Assembly (NCBI RefSeq): GCF_000204055.1
Contig: NW_006768798.1
Span: 186,001 to 250,000, forward strand
DNA: 64,000 nt
Source: Melampsora larici-populina 98AG31
Taxonomy: Eukaryota > Basidiomycota > Pucciniomycetes > Pucciniales > Melampsoraceae
Direction of reading: 5' to 3'
The notes beneath the pieces are model-generated. The model saw nothing but the letters and a program-made list of their open reading frames with translations, did no database searches and was not told the origin of the DNA. Made by a program: the position numbers and the translations under genes. Below are positions 11,250 through 22,996 of this stretch, one piece after another; within the stretch, counting starts at the first letter, position 1; each line of letters opens with the position of its first letter.

Positions 11250-12032
11250 TGAATCTTTTCATGAGATTCTGCCGTGGATATGGGAGGTCACATCGCTAAA
11301 CTCTTGGTCGAATGCTAGGTATCTTGATCTAACAATTAGATACCTTATCCTTGTATATTGTCTCAAAATATAGTTTTTTCTTTCATTTAACCTCCCATTC
11401 TTTTCTTGCTCTCATAGGAAATATGTTTGTACCTTCTTTTTACTTTTCATGGTCAAAATGTTCGATGGTAATGGAATCCTCTTTTGTAATACGAGTCTTC
11501 CTTCTGAAAAAGATCATCCATGACAAGGTGAAAAAGCTTGAGTGGTCTTATAAAATGGGTTAAGATTCAAGACTGGACTATTTGAGTGCGGGCTTGTGAT
11601 CCAGCTGTCAGATCAGTGACACTCAAAACAAACGTATCTCCTCCCTTCAAAATCAATGTTTTGACCGTCCTTGTGGGCGTATGTTTTGGCATTGTCAGAT
11701 CTGCGGTTCGTTGTTATCACTTGTTGGAACGATCGACCTGTTTAATGTTTCAATCGTACTTATCTCCTTCCTCGATTGTCAGGATTTCAAACATGTATCT
11801 GCGAGAGCTTGTTGAACCCTCCGGTCAAACACTTTGATCTTCTCATATTATCATTTTTGACAGCAATTCGATCTCTTTGGGGGAAACCCTGTAAGATATT
11901 TCCTCATCTTGAGCAGTGTGCGCTACACAAGTTCTAATTTATACTTTACCCTTAGGCCGCCTGTTTGGCGTTACCAATAATCAGTCACTCATTTTTGGAA
12001 AAACTCACGATCATTCCCGAATAGGGCACGAT
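11250..12032. other. Spacer between copies B and C
   Basis: No gene. The first ~100 bases are the out-of-frame remnant of copy B's 3' end. The last ~80 bases (GTTTGGCGTTACCAATAATC and CACTCATTTTTGG) match the promoter-proximal block of copy A. Confidence 0.5.
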
Positions 12033-14051
12033 ATGAATACCTTCAAGCTTCAAAAGCAAAGCTGCCATGTGATTCTGCTCCTCATCTTGATTAGTTGGTC
12101 TCTATGTGAAGGACAAATCAATTCAGCGCGATCGGGTTCACTTGCACGTCGCATGATTGCTGATATCAAGAGTGCAGAAGAACTGTAAACCATCCCTTTG
12201 TATCTACTCGCAAATGGCTTGTTGGAGAGCTGACTATGTGCTCCTTCTACCATACCTCTTGATGGATTATGTGTCGGGAAGTGGACCACTGAAGACTTTC
12301 ACGCATACAAAGTCAATCGAACACAAAAACCTAGGCATAAATACAGGTAAAATCGAGTGGGGCCTATTTCATCAACATTTATTCTGGTTCGTGCTATGTG
12401 AATCTGTCCTCCACTGATTTAATTCTTGTCCTGTTCACAGGACCCTTGACATCCACATGAACAGTAACATCAAGGATGATGAAGATCAAAAGAATTTTCG
12501 GGACTGGCTACAGTAAGTCATGCATGGAGTTGACAGGGTATGCTCATGTTTTTGACTGGTGAGGCTCTGACACTTCTTCTAACCCCCACACAGCACTCGG
12601 AATGTAGAGTACGGCGTGAAGTTAGAAGACAACGGTAAGTATGCCGAAATTGACTTTCTCGAGCAATTCTTGGCTTGGAAAACACAGTGCGTAAAAGCTA
12701 CAACTTTCCTATCTACGGTAGCACGATGTGAAATGTACTTGTCTCCATGATTTCTTTAGGGGACAAGATCTTTGGCCCGAAGATATAAAAAAGTTACTTC
12801 TCAAATATCCGTTGAGAATTGGAGGAGAAGTCAAGTTGGATCTAAAAATCCCGCAAGATTCGTACCTCAGAACTACTCTAATGTAAGAGTGAGGAAGAGA
12901 TATCAAAGTTTTGCTGAGCTTAGACTAGCCTGTAAGTTTTTTTGCTAAAACTTTTGAAATTTCTTCTAGGACTCCGGGTGAATTCATCGAACGTTTTTTA
13001 CCTCGAGACGATCAATACCGCTCTCGATTTTGGGACAACCTCTAGTGAGTTAATTTTTATTGTAAAAACACAATTTCAGACAATCTCTTAAAAGCGCTCA
13101 ATTAAATTTGGAAAAGTGAATTTAAGCATTCGGAGCGATACTGGGCGCGGGTTTTCTTCAAGAGATACCAAAAGTTTGCTTTGCGGGAAGTGTGAGTCAA
13201 AATCAACAATGATCATATCCTTATTCCGAATCAGCTTTCGAAATGTTTTATCTGATCATCTCTGAAAGATCAGAGATAATCAAGGGAAAATGTGAGTCTA
13301 AATCTTTCTCCTCATGCAGCCCTTACAATTCACCATAAGTGTGAAGCTCACACTGTGTGGCATGGGTCCTATTCTGTTAATAAGGTTCAGATACGATTTC
13401 ATAAATCGATACTTACCAGACATCTTTGGGGTTCAATCAGAATTTAATTATCATCTTGAGTAAGGGAAAATGTTTTGAATTGGTTGTGAGTTCATTCTAG
13501 CTGACTGCCTTCGATCCTCTTCAATCTTTGCGTAGCCGAACGCCAGGACTTTCGAACGCTCAAGATCTCCTCCCCGCCAAGATATATATGACCCAATATC
13601 TCAAGTGGGCACGGGAGGACCATATGTAAGTGGTGTCTATCTCTTGGTCGCCATGTCAAATGTATTGAATTACATATCTGGGAACACAAATTAATTCCAT
13701 GCCCGTGTACTCCACCAGCTGGAGGCCTGTGTCAGTAAAGATTCCATTTATTCGACACCTGGCGTGACCCACACTGACTAGATAATCTGATGAAACAGGG
13801 ATACAGCATCGTTCTTTCGTTCCGAACTTGGTGACCCCCATTTGGAAAAACCTTTCATTGAATATCTTTATAAATTAGCTGCCAGATCAGGATTAAAAAG
13901 GAAACATGCATATTTCCAAGATGGAATTTATGGACAATATGCCATATTTTTACAACAAAGAAAGAAAGCAAATTTTGCAAAGAAGATTTTATATAAATTT
14001 CAAGAATGGATATATAAATTCAGATATTTTCTCTCTAATTTATTTGGATAG
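12033..14051 (+). CDS. Secreted 12-exon family protein, copy C (short C-terminus)
   Basis: Exons: 12033-12184, 12282-12356, 12441-12512, 12594-12686, 12760-12882, 12970-13044, 13117-13191, 13274-13291, 13385-13459, 13536-13625, 13719-13730, 13799-14051; 370 residues. Signal peptide VILLLILISWSLCEGQINSA, five residues shorter in exon 1 than its paralogs. Exon 2 uses a GAAG acceptor where the paralogs use CAG. Exon 7 is the shortest of the family (75 nt). Exon 6 gives TPGEFIERFLPRDDQYRSRF and exon 9 YDFINRYLPDIFG. Exon 12 keeps PFIEYLYKLA and NFAKKILYKFQEW but ends soon after in IYKFRYFLSNLFG, so the hydrophobic end of copies A and D is missing. Function unknown. Confidence 0.83.
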
Positions 14052-15355
14052 GGCATGTTCTTTTTATGCGCTACCACTGCGGATATTACACTTCACATTT
14101 CACACTGAACTTAAGAATATTGGATATATCTCAAAACTCTTCAAATCAATGCAGAATTTTTGAATATAGTGTTGAAGATGACCTGCCACTTCTTAAACTT
14201 ATTGATGATTAGTGATTGTGATGTTTCAATTAGATATCTTCTTCTTGTATATTGCCTCAAAACATATCCCTGTCTTTCATTGAACCCCTCATTCTTTTGC
14301 TTCTCTCATAGAACACATGTTGTTACCTTCTTTTTTTCTTTCTGTAATACAATTGTTTCAAGAGCTTGAGATCATCTTTCCAAATATGATTGTTTCCTTT
14401 GGAAAGACCAGTGCTCGAAAAGTGGATTACGTGGAACAATCTCCCAAGATTGTTGCAATTAAAAACTGAAATCTCAACCACTGTTATTCCAGGCTCGTAG
14501 TATGTCTTTTGTTCCTTCAATTTTATGTGTCAGTTTTTTGTGGCTCACGCCTAAGCTATTATGTGGCAGAGGATGGAAAGGCGCGCTCATAAAACGTAAA
14601 AAGGATGTGCATACGTGTCTCACGTGGTGGGTCTTTGGATGTTGGTTGACAAAGTTAAATCCGTGGAAGGGCTGGTGGTATATGATCCTCCACTTTATCT
14701 TTTGACCGGTTCAGCAACATGTCCAGGGTTCAGAAGGAGCATGATAGGAACCGTGCCACAAAAAAAACTCATCAACCCACCCAATCTGGCCTTCTTGCAA
14801 TGTCAAACCTACTTCAAGTTCATTCTAATGACATAGGTGTTTCTTCTGGTGATGCTTCTGGAGCTTGTAATCCGGAAGCAGTCAGGTTTTACTGTTATGG
14901 TCGAAGAAGCTTGTTTTTTACCTACCATACAAGATGACGCGCCCGGCGTAGTTTTGATCTGAGGTATGTGCGTGAGCGCGCCTTTCCTGCGGCCCAACCT
15001 GACCTCGCAGCTTGGAAAGTGTGGTCACTTCAGAATCGATTTGATGAGTCAGAGTACATGGCCGATTTTGAGAATCGCCTTTGACACCTTTGGAGCTCCT
15101 AGAAACGCGACCAGTCATCATCTCATCAAAGCGAGCTCGAGGAGGAAAACGGCTCTGCGACAAGTGACACGGAAATTACGGGTCCATCTTCGAATGAATC
15201 ATGACATTCGAGTTTCAGAGTAGAATCAATGAAGGAAGATGAAAGCTAAGATCGTATTTAACCACCAAGCTGCATGTTTGGAGTTACCGATTTGTTCTAA
15301 TCGGTAGTCACCTGTTGTTATAAAAAAACTTTGGTTGTCGTCGAAAAAACCTGGG
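14052..15355. other. Spacer between copies C and D
   Basis: No gene model holds; several open frames near 14600-15200 overlap on both strands without splice support. The last ~230 bases (GCTCGAGGAGGAAAACGGCT, GCGACAAGTGACA, GAGTTTCAGAGTAGAATC, GCTGCATGTTTGGAGTTACC) repeat the 5' flank of the array units. Confidence 0.5.
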
Positions 15356-17455
15356 ATGGATTGCTTCAAGCTTCAAAAGCGAAGTTGCCATTCGGTTGCG
15401 CTGATCATCTCGATATGTTGGTATCTGTGTGCGAGACAGATCACTTCAGCCGCAATTCCATCCAAGCGGACAAGCTCGCTCGTGCGTCGCCTGGTTGACA
15501 GTATCAAGAATGCCAAAGAACTGTGAATCCTTTCTCTGTACCTAAAAAAAGCTTGTTGAGAAACTGAAGATGGAATCTTTGTTGTGTATTTGTCAAGCAG
15601 TGGAACGCTGAAGCTCTATACGGAGGAAAAGGGAAATGAACTCGTCAGTGATGGCCAAGGATTGGGTAAAATCAAGTAGGCAAATCTCGATCCATACTTT
15701 GTGAATCGACCTTGACTGACACAACTCATCAACTTGTTCTCGATATCAGTACACTCGATAACTACAAGACCGAGATGATAACAAAAAACAGACCTCAAGA
15801 CTCATTTCGCGAATGGCTAGAGTACGTCCTTCAAGGGATTGCCAGGCTGTACTGGAGTCAAGCTTGTGACTCGCAAACCTCTGTCCCCTCCAACACCCTC
15901 GTAGCTTCCCTACTAGACAGCATGGTGTAAGAATACAGGGAGATGACCTTTACGACGAAAGACACTCCATCGATCCCCTCGTGGCTTGGCATGAGCACCA
16001 GTGCGTATAAAAAGCTTGATTTATTCCAAATCTTAACGTTTCCATTTACCATGATAATGTATAACTTGAAATTATCACCTATCACCTTAGGAAAGGACCT
16101 CTCCCGCCCGATAAGATTCAAAAACATCATCAGAGGTATCCGCTTAGCAAGGACGTCAGCCCAGAACCCCACATCCCCGCAAATTCTTATCTCAGAACTA
16201 CTCCAATGTGAGGGTTTTATAAAAAATGCATTGCTGATCAGCTTGGACGAGCTTCGTCACTACTTGCTGAGTTCAAAAAATTTCAAGGACTCCGGGTGAA
16301 TTCATCAATCGATATTTACCTGAAGACTTTTTTTACCGCTCCCGATTTTCGTATATTCTCCAGTGAGTTGATCTTTATAAGTTAGATTCTCATGAATAGA
16401 CTTTGACCGATTTTTCAAATATGTAGAACTCGATTTATTGATTCGACTTCATACTGGGCAGAGGAATTCTTTACGAAATATGAAAAGTTTGCCATGGAGG
16501 AAGTGTAAAGCAAAATCAAACCTATCATTCCAGCGCGAGTTAAACTCTTAAAATGATTTCTGTGACTATCTTTGATTCATTAGAGACAAATTGAAGACTT
16601 CTTCCAAAGACATGTGAGCTGAGAGAGCTTTCTTCATTTTATCCACTCGCTAAAAGTCTTGACTTGAATCTGACATGGGCTCTGTTCTTTGATTAAGGTC
16701 AAGAGGTGAATTCACCAATTCATACCTACCACCCATTCATGGGGTTCGAAAAGAATTTTGGGAATATTTTGAGTAAGGAAAACCTTTGCTACATTGGTTG
16801 CAAGTTCATCCAGCTGACTGATTACAAATATCTACGCAGCCGAACGGAACAACTGTCGAACGGTGGTGAAATCATCCCTACCAATAAACTGATGTCCGCT
16901 TATTTACAGTGGGCAAAGCAATACCACATGTAAGCTGAGTCCATTGCTTCTTGACCGTGTTAGATGTAATGACTTACTTAGGGACTTCATCTTGTGCCAC
17001 ATGAATCCTTTGAATCCCGTGCACTCCATCAGCTGGAGGCCTTCGTCAGTAAAGCTCACATTTGTTCAACACTTGGCTAGACCAAAGCTGATTTGATATT
17101 TAAATGAAACAGGGACACAAATAGATTCTTTCATTTCAAATTTGGTGACCCTAAACTAAAGAACTCTTTCATCAAATATCTCTATAAGAAAGCTTCTAGA
17201 CTAGGATTAACAAAGGAACAAGCATATTTCCGTGGTAAATTTCAATGGGAATATTCTAGTTTTTTAAAAGAACGAGAAAAGGCTAACTTTGCTAAGAAGA
17301 TTTATTATAAATTTCAAGATTGGAAATATGATTCACATCAGGCTTGGATTGCGTTTAAGCATAAGGTTTTAAAAGTAGACAAATTGAAATCATTCTTTTT
17401 GGGAAGTACCATTGGCGAGCTTGGATTATTGATTTCAAAAATATTTCAGATGTGA
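15356..17455 (+). CDS. Secreted 12-exon family protein, copy D
   Basis: Exons: 15356-15522, 15601-15675, 15750-15821, 15905-16000, 16091-16207, 16288-16362, 16427-16504, 16584-16613, 16698-16772, 16840-16929, 17033-17044, 17113-17455; 409 residues. Signal peptide SVALIISICWYLCARQITSA, then LVRRLVDSIKNAKEL. All introns are phase 2. Exon 8 is longest here (30 nt; DKLKTSSKD). Exon 6 is TPGEFINRYLPEDFFYRSRF; exon 9 is divergent (RGEFTNSYLPPIHGV). Exon 1 uses a GTGAAT donor. The C-terminus matches copy A in length, ending FLGSTIGELGLLISKIFQM. Mature chain without cysteine. Function unknown; with copy A it represents the intact form of the family. Confidence 0.84.
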
Positions 17456-18804
17456 TCAATATGATTTTGAATCATTTCCAAAAGTTTCAATGCTTGATCT
17501 TTCTCAAAGATGAAGTGATGACGGATGATTATGACTAGGGATTGCGATTTCTCCTGATCATTGTTCTTGTGGCTTGCCTCAAACTTGCTATCCCTTTTCT
17601 AAGCTCATAGAACATATATTTATCACTTCTTGTATTATTTGTATGTTCATTTTTTTTCAAGGATTTTGACATCGATGATTCTTCATGACGAGATCATCGT
17701 TCAAAATGTGAGAAATCTTCATTTAGACTGAATTTCTCGAATACTAGTTTCAACATATCATCCTTCACCTTCACGTTTCTAATTGGTTGTGAAGATCAAG
17801 TGATTTTGGCGGGTGATGGTCCCTCGGATCAGCTCGGATCTCAATCTCGGGCACCCTTCAGCTCGCGACTTCAATCCAAAGTTCAAACACAAGCACGTTT
17901 CGAAGTGGTCGTCTCTGGTCGTCCCCATTGAACTCTCCTTGATCCCTCATTGTATCTCTTTACCTCTGGCTCTCTGAAATTTGCAGCATTGGCTTGGTGT
18001 CCGACTTTGGGCCTGAACGACTTCACCCCGACTTGACTCGAAATTGGAGCGTGGGACGTATTACTGCAGGGAGCATGAAGAAACATCTATTACCAGATCA
18101 AGACTAGACCAAGGATGTGTGCTGGGTATTTCTGTACTTCACTCGATCAAAAAGGCAAAAAATAGCAGTTCGATCATTATCTATGCTCCTTAGAATAGAT
18201 CTTTATAACAAAAACTGATATATGTGGCAACTTTTCATCAGTGAGCTTTACTTTTAAGGAAATGTATCTATCTACTCAGACTTGAATTGACCTTTACAAT
18301 CTCACTGCATCCTCTTCGCTTAGCAAAAATCGTTCATTTTCACCGAGTTTGGGGTTTAAAACTTTGGCGGTGTAATCATGAACAATGAGCTCGACCGTGA
18401 CATACGTACATATTCGGATTCCATTGGTTTCTGAAAAAGGCAAAATAGAAACTCACACGAACTTGAGGTTTCCTTTTTCGATATCAATGTCTGGAGATAC
18501 GCATTCGAATCTTACCTTGAAAACTCTTTCGATTTGATTCTTTTTGTGCTTGAAAAGACTTCATGGAACGAAAAAGTCAAATGGAGAATCTACCTTTTTC
18601 ATCTCACCTTGTATCCATCAAATTATAATCCGAAAAAGATCGTAACTTTTGGATCATAAATACGATTGACCATAAAAGCTGATGGATAAGATAAAAATCC
18701 CTCGCTCTTCAAAATTATTTTACTTCATCTTATCCTAAATCCTGACAACACAAGTAAACCAAGCTTTTTCAAAATCCAACTCAACACAAAAATCAACTTC
18801 ATCC
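17456..18804. other. Intergenic region
   Basis: I see no gene or repeat I can support. The first ~200 bases are the 3' flank of copy D (CTCATAGAACATATATTTAT), related to the flanks of copies B and C. The last 120 bases are A/C-rich and look like a 5' UTR. Confidence 0.5.
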
Positions 18805-19613
18805 ATGGCAGCTCCTATTAAATTACCCGAAAGGATCACATTAGATTATACATCAAATTATATTGATGAACCTTTATTTTCAAAAGTTCCAAAAGGTATA
18901 CTACAAGAAGTGATAGAAGAAATACTTTTTTCTAATGCAAGTGATGTTTTAGAACCTGAAAATCTTCAAAGTTGAGTCAATGTTTTCTTTTCTTTCTTCT
19001 TCTTCCTCTTGATTTCAATTAAAATTCCAATCCTAATAAACATTTCACTTTTTTTGATACCTTACAAATAAATGTACATATAGAAGAAAAATCTAAACCG
19101 ACTCAAGAATTCAATTTTATTTTAAACTTAGCTCAAGAAAATGTAATCAAACGCACCAAACATATTTATCAACAAATCATTAACTTTGAAAACTTTGAAA
19201 AGAATTTAACCACTAATCCTAATTTCAATTTAATTTTAAAACAACAAGGAAATTTATTAAAACCAAACGTGATTAATGATGAAGATATAAATTTATTAAT
19301 TTCAAAAAAACATTTAATCCAACAAATTTCAATTCAAACTTCAATGGAAGGTTTAATCGATTTTTTGAAATCCATTCATTTACCTAAACTTAAAATCTTA
19401 AATGTTAAATTACCTACTTTTGCAGTAGGAGTTAAAAGAATCGAAATCCCTTCTACTTTATTTAATCATTTACCAAATTTAGAATTCATTCGATTTAAAT
19501 GTTGGGAATCTTTAACTTATCAATGGTCTTGGGGTATTAGACTTATCAAAGCTTATGATGATTGGAGCTTATGGATCGAATATGATGGTCCTACTCGTCC
19601 TCCTAGTGTTTGA
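18805..19613 (+). CDS. Hypothetical protein, 231 residues
   Basis: Two exons (18805-18970, 19084-19613). I do not recognise a family. The N-terminus is MAAPIKLPERITLDYTSN. The middle is Lys/Asn-rich (KHIYQQIINFENFEKN), and the C-terminal half reads like leucine-rich strands (LIDFLKSIHLPKLKILNVKL, FNHLPNLEFIRFK), ending in an aromatic stretch (YQWSWGIRLIKAYDDWSLW). No signal peptide or membrane segment is seen. The donor is GTTGAG, slightly off consensus, but the junction keeps frame. It could be a fragment of a fungal F-box/LRR-like family lacking a recognisable F-box. Confidence 0.7.
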
Positions 19614-21640
19614 ATCTTTTCTAAGCTTGCATTTCTCAATAAATAGATAGTTAAGGAACAAAAATGTAAATTGATCATGTACTTTGATATTATATCCCAC
19701 TTATGGCCTGCTTCATTCGATTGTGACTATTTGTATTGTCATTAATTTATAATCCATTTGTATCAATCATAACAAAGGCCCTTTTCATTAAAGGTTATAA
19801 AATCATGACATGATGCATTGTGTTTGGATGTCAATGTATCATATATACTCTTTGAAACAAGGGGGTAATCCACACCCTTCATGTGTAGACTACTTATTGA
19901 AATGGATCGAAACACTGATGATCCATCTGCCGCTGATACTCTATCTTTAAAGCAATCTTTGAGCTCTGTTGAAAACCATAAATACATCTCAAATCTATGA
20001 TCCTTGAAATGTAGGGGTCCTTTGGATCCAATTTAACTTTTCTTGAGATTTTGGTATGAAGATTTCATATCATCAGGCTATCACCAATGTATCACATCCC
20101 AAACAAGTGATCACACTGGAGCAAAAATCACAAACAAATTGCCAAAATTAACTTGTAAGTCCCTCAATGAGCTCTACTGGCCAGCTCAAACAAGAGACTT
20201 ACGAGTCAAGTCAAAAAAATGACGTGAGATTGGACAGTATTGTTTTGCCAATTGGCAAAAGTGGTTCCCCTTATGAACTTTTGTTTTGTGATATTAATAT
20301 GCTTCCACATCAATTATGAAATCCATGTGCTATGATTTTCTCTACATTCTCCTACTCTCATTATCTCAATATGTTGGATGTCAAAGACATAATGATCCGT
20401 TTGCCTTTCAATTTCACCCCAAACCTCAAATCCTTGGGTCCAAAAGCAATCCAAAAAAATACATTCATTTTTGACTTTGAGCCTTGAATTACTTTTCTAT
20501 ATATATATATAGAACCATTCAAGTCCTCCAGAAACCAAGAATTCAAACCTCTACAATACATAGAGAAGATCAAAGGCGCATTATTTTCATAATTGTTGTG
20601 GACAGTAGGGGAAAGTTAGGATCCCCCAAAAGAAGTTTTTAAATGGGTTTTTTTGGCAAAAAGTATCGTCTGAGAGGTATGGTCATCTTGTGAAAATGAA
20701 TGGATGATGGATGGGCAAGACTTCCATCCTTTTAACACCTCAGAGGCTCCGAGTCCTAGTAAGAAGTCTGAGAGAGATGTCACAGATCTTTCACATATCT
20801 CTTGGAAGCGCTGTATACACCATAGGGTAATCAATATCATCCTCGGTCCGGATGTTAAGAGACCGCTTGAGTTGGCAGCGTTTCTGACACCGGATGGCTC
20901 CGATCCAATCCGGTCGCTACATGAAACCATGTGAATGCCGTCTTCGCTATTGCTCGAACTTGTGCCGTAGCGATGACGGTATATGACTCTTCGACAAGTT
21001 TTACACCGCGATCGATGCGATTGAAAATTTCAATGGCCTTGATAAGCCTTGATTCTACACGAACCTCCTCGATGCGATTAAAAATTCAATAAATACTGTG
21101 GTCTTTTCGGTCTAAGTAGCCACAAGCCAAAAAATAATCATTGAGTTCACACCAATCATTTACTTACAAAATCTTTACTTGAATATCATCTCAAAATCTT
21201 CATTTGTCACCAATTTACTTACAAAGTCTCTACTCAAAGATTACCTCAAAATTTTCATTCATCCCAAATATAAATGCTATAAGTGTAATAAACTTAGAAA
21301 GATCCAAGAACCCAAATTCTAAACTGCTATTTCAAGATTCCACTGTTTATTTACTTAAACAATCTCCTACTTATTACTTAAAAATTATTCCAAAGTCTTC
21401 ACTTGTCCCAGATCTAGATGCTATAAGTGTGATACTTACATCAATTCAAGAATCCACACTCTAAACTTTTATTTTGAGATATACATACTGTTATTTCAAC
21501 ATTTGATACTCCAGCTTCAGAAGAGCCAATCAAGACAAATACATCCTGAACCTAAGATTTTCTGTTTGTTCTTAGCAAAACCAAACAATCACAAAAAATG
21601 GTGCAGGATCTTCCCCAGTGTGAGTTCAGTGTGTCTATTC
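19614..21640. other. Intergenic region with decayed repeats
   Basis: No gene supported. It holds a hairpin around 20151-20207 (stem CTTGTAAGTC / GACTTACGAG), a short (TA)n run near 20500, and a degenerate tandem repeat at about 21205-21490. Opposed open frames at 20616-20934 look like transposon debris or chance. Confidence 0.5.
21205..21490. repeat. Degenerate ~135-bp tandem repeat
   Basis: Two diverged head-to-tail units share TTTACTTA, CAAATATAAATGCTATAAGT versus CAGATCTAGATGCTATAAGT, and TCTAAACTGCTATTTCAAGA versus TCTAAACTTTTATTTTGAGA. Part of a third unit may precede them at about 21160. No coding signal. Confidence 0.5.
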
Positions 21641-22996
21641 CGTAAATATATTGAACATCTTGTGACTTGATTGATCATTACACTGATGTACATTTTTTAC
21701 AGAATGGTCAGATCATGGAACATTTGCTCACATCCCCTTACCCAGCCTTGTGGAGAGCTTGAGCACAGAGGAAAATGGTTAGACATATCCCATTAACAAT
21801 GTATAGTGATGATACATCAGGTTCAATTTCAAAGAGGCTCAACAAGCATGTGTGCTACATATCAGCTTGGGACTACCTTCAAATCTAGCCAACTTGGAGT
21901 ACAACATACACTGGCTGGCCACTTCAACCACTGCACATGCTCAATACATCCACAAATCTCATCATAATGATACATCTTCTGATATTGGATAGCTTCTTGT
22001 CACATGATGGTGTCTCTTCATGCGAGTCTGGCATTGTGCATGATGTGTTGGTGATGACATTTCAGCTGGCACCCCTGGGAAATTCCCCAATGCATGCTTA
22101 AGTAACCAATACTAACATTCCAGACACTACCTGGCACCCTAATAAATCAGTCAAAAACAGCACATATAAACCCTTTGTCCAGCCTCAAGGCCTTGGAATC
22201 CACTCCAAGATGACACTGTCTACAAGGGTGCAAGCTATTGCCTGGATTGTTAGTATTGGTTATCTCAGTATGCATTGGGGAGTCACCCAGGTGTGTCAGC
22301 TGAACTTCCATCACCAATACATCCTTCTGATGCCAGAAGAGTAAACAGAGACACCCTCACATGACAAGACACTATTAAATACTAGATGTTGTAAAGCTGA
22401 TGTTATAGTCATTGTTATGTTGTACTCCAAGTTGGCCAGTTTTGAAGGTAGTCCCAAGTAAGTGAAGTAGTAGCACATGTGTTTGTTGAACCTCTTGGAA
22501 GTTGAACCTGATGTGTCGTCACTATACATTGTTAATGGGATATGTCTAAACATTTTCCTCTGTGCTTGAGCTCTCCACAGGTTGGGTAATGAGATGTGAG
22601 CCACTGTTCTTTGATCAATCAAGTCACAAGATTTGAAATATATTTACACAATAGAGTATCCCCATACAAGACCTTCAAAGGATATCCACTTGGCAGAATT
22701 ATTTTCTCAAAGTGATTCCTAAAATCAGAGATTTTGAAAACACCAACTTGATTGTAACCCACTCTTCTGTCCTTCATCATCTCCATCTGTGAAACTCTTG
22801 GGTCATTGTAAGTGGGTAGATTAAGTGGCAGACATTTTGCTGCCAAATCATCTCCCAGATGATAAAAATGAGTGGGTACCACCACTTTTCCCAAGCTTAG
22901 CTGGACGGGATCATACAGATAAAAGTGGCCATAAGTGTGGTAGACCATGGGGACCTCAGATCTGATAAGCTGCCAAACTGTCCAGCCATTTATCAC
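21641..22996 (-). mobile_element. Inverted pair of degraded Plavaka-like transposase fragments
   Basis: The minus strand from 22996 to about 22311 encodes a broken transposase-like protein. The first open part contains LYDPVQLSLGKVVVPTHFYH. After a stop and frame break comes FRHIPLTMYSDDTSGSTSKR followed by FNKHMCYYFTYLGLP. The DDxSG..SK..NKH signature is what I associate with Plavaka-type (CMC superfamily) transposases of basidiomycetes; that assignment is from memory. A second, diverged copy of the same segment lies in opposite orientation at about 21641-22122, facing the first (about 22243-22650) across a ~120-bp spacer. Both copies carry stops. The product is a fold-back structure, not a functional gene. 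Confidence 0.6.

Noticed and set aside
15858..16299. 104- and 118-codon open frames overlapping copy D
   Set aside because: They run across exons 4-5 and introns of copy D in the wrong frame or strand; the paralog-supported exon model explains the region.
20616..20934. Opposed open frames of 104 and 76 codons
   Set aside because: They overlap on both strands and neither extends by plausible splicing; probably repeat debris.
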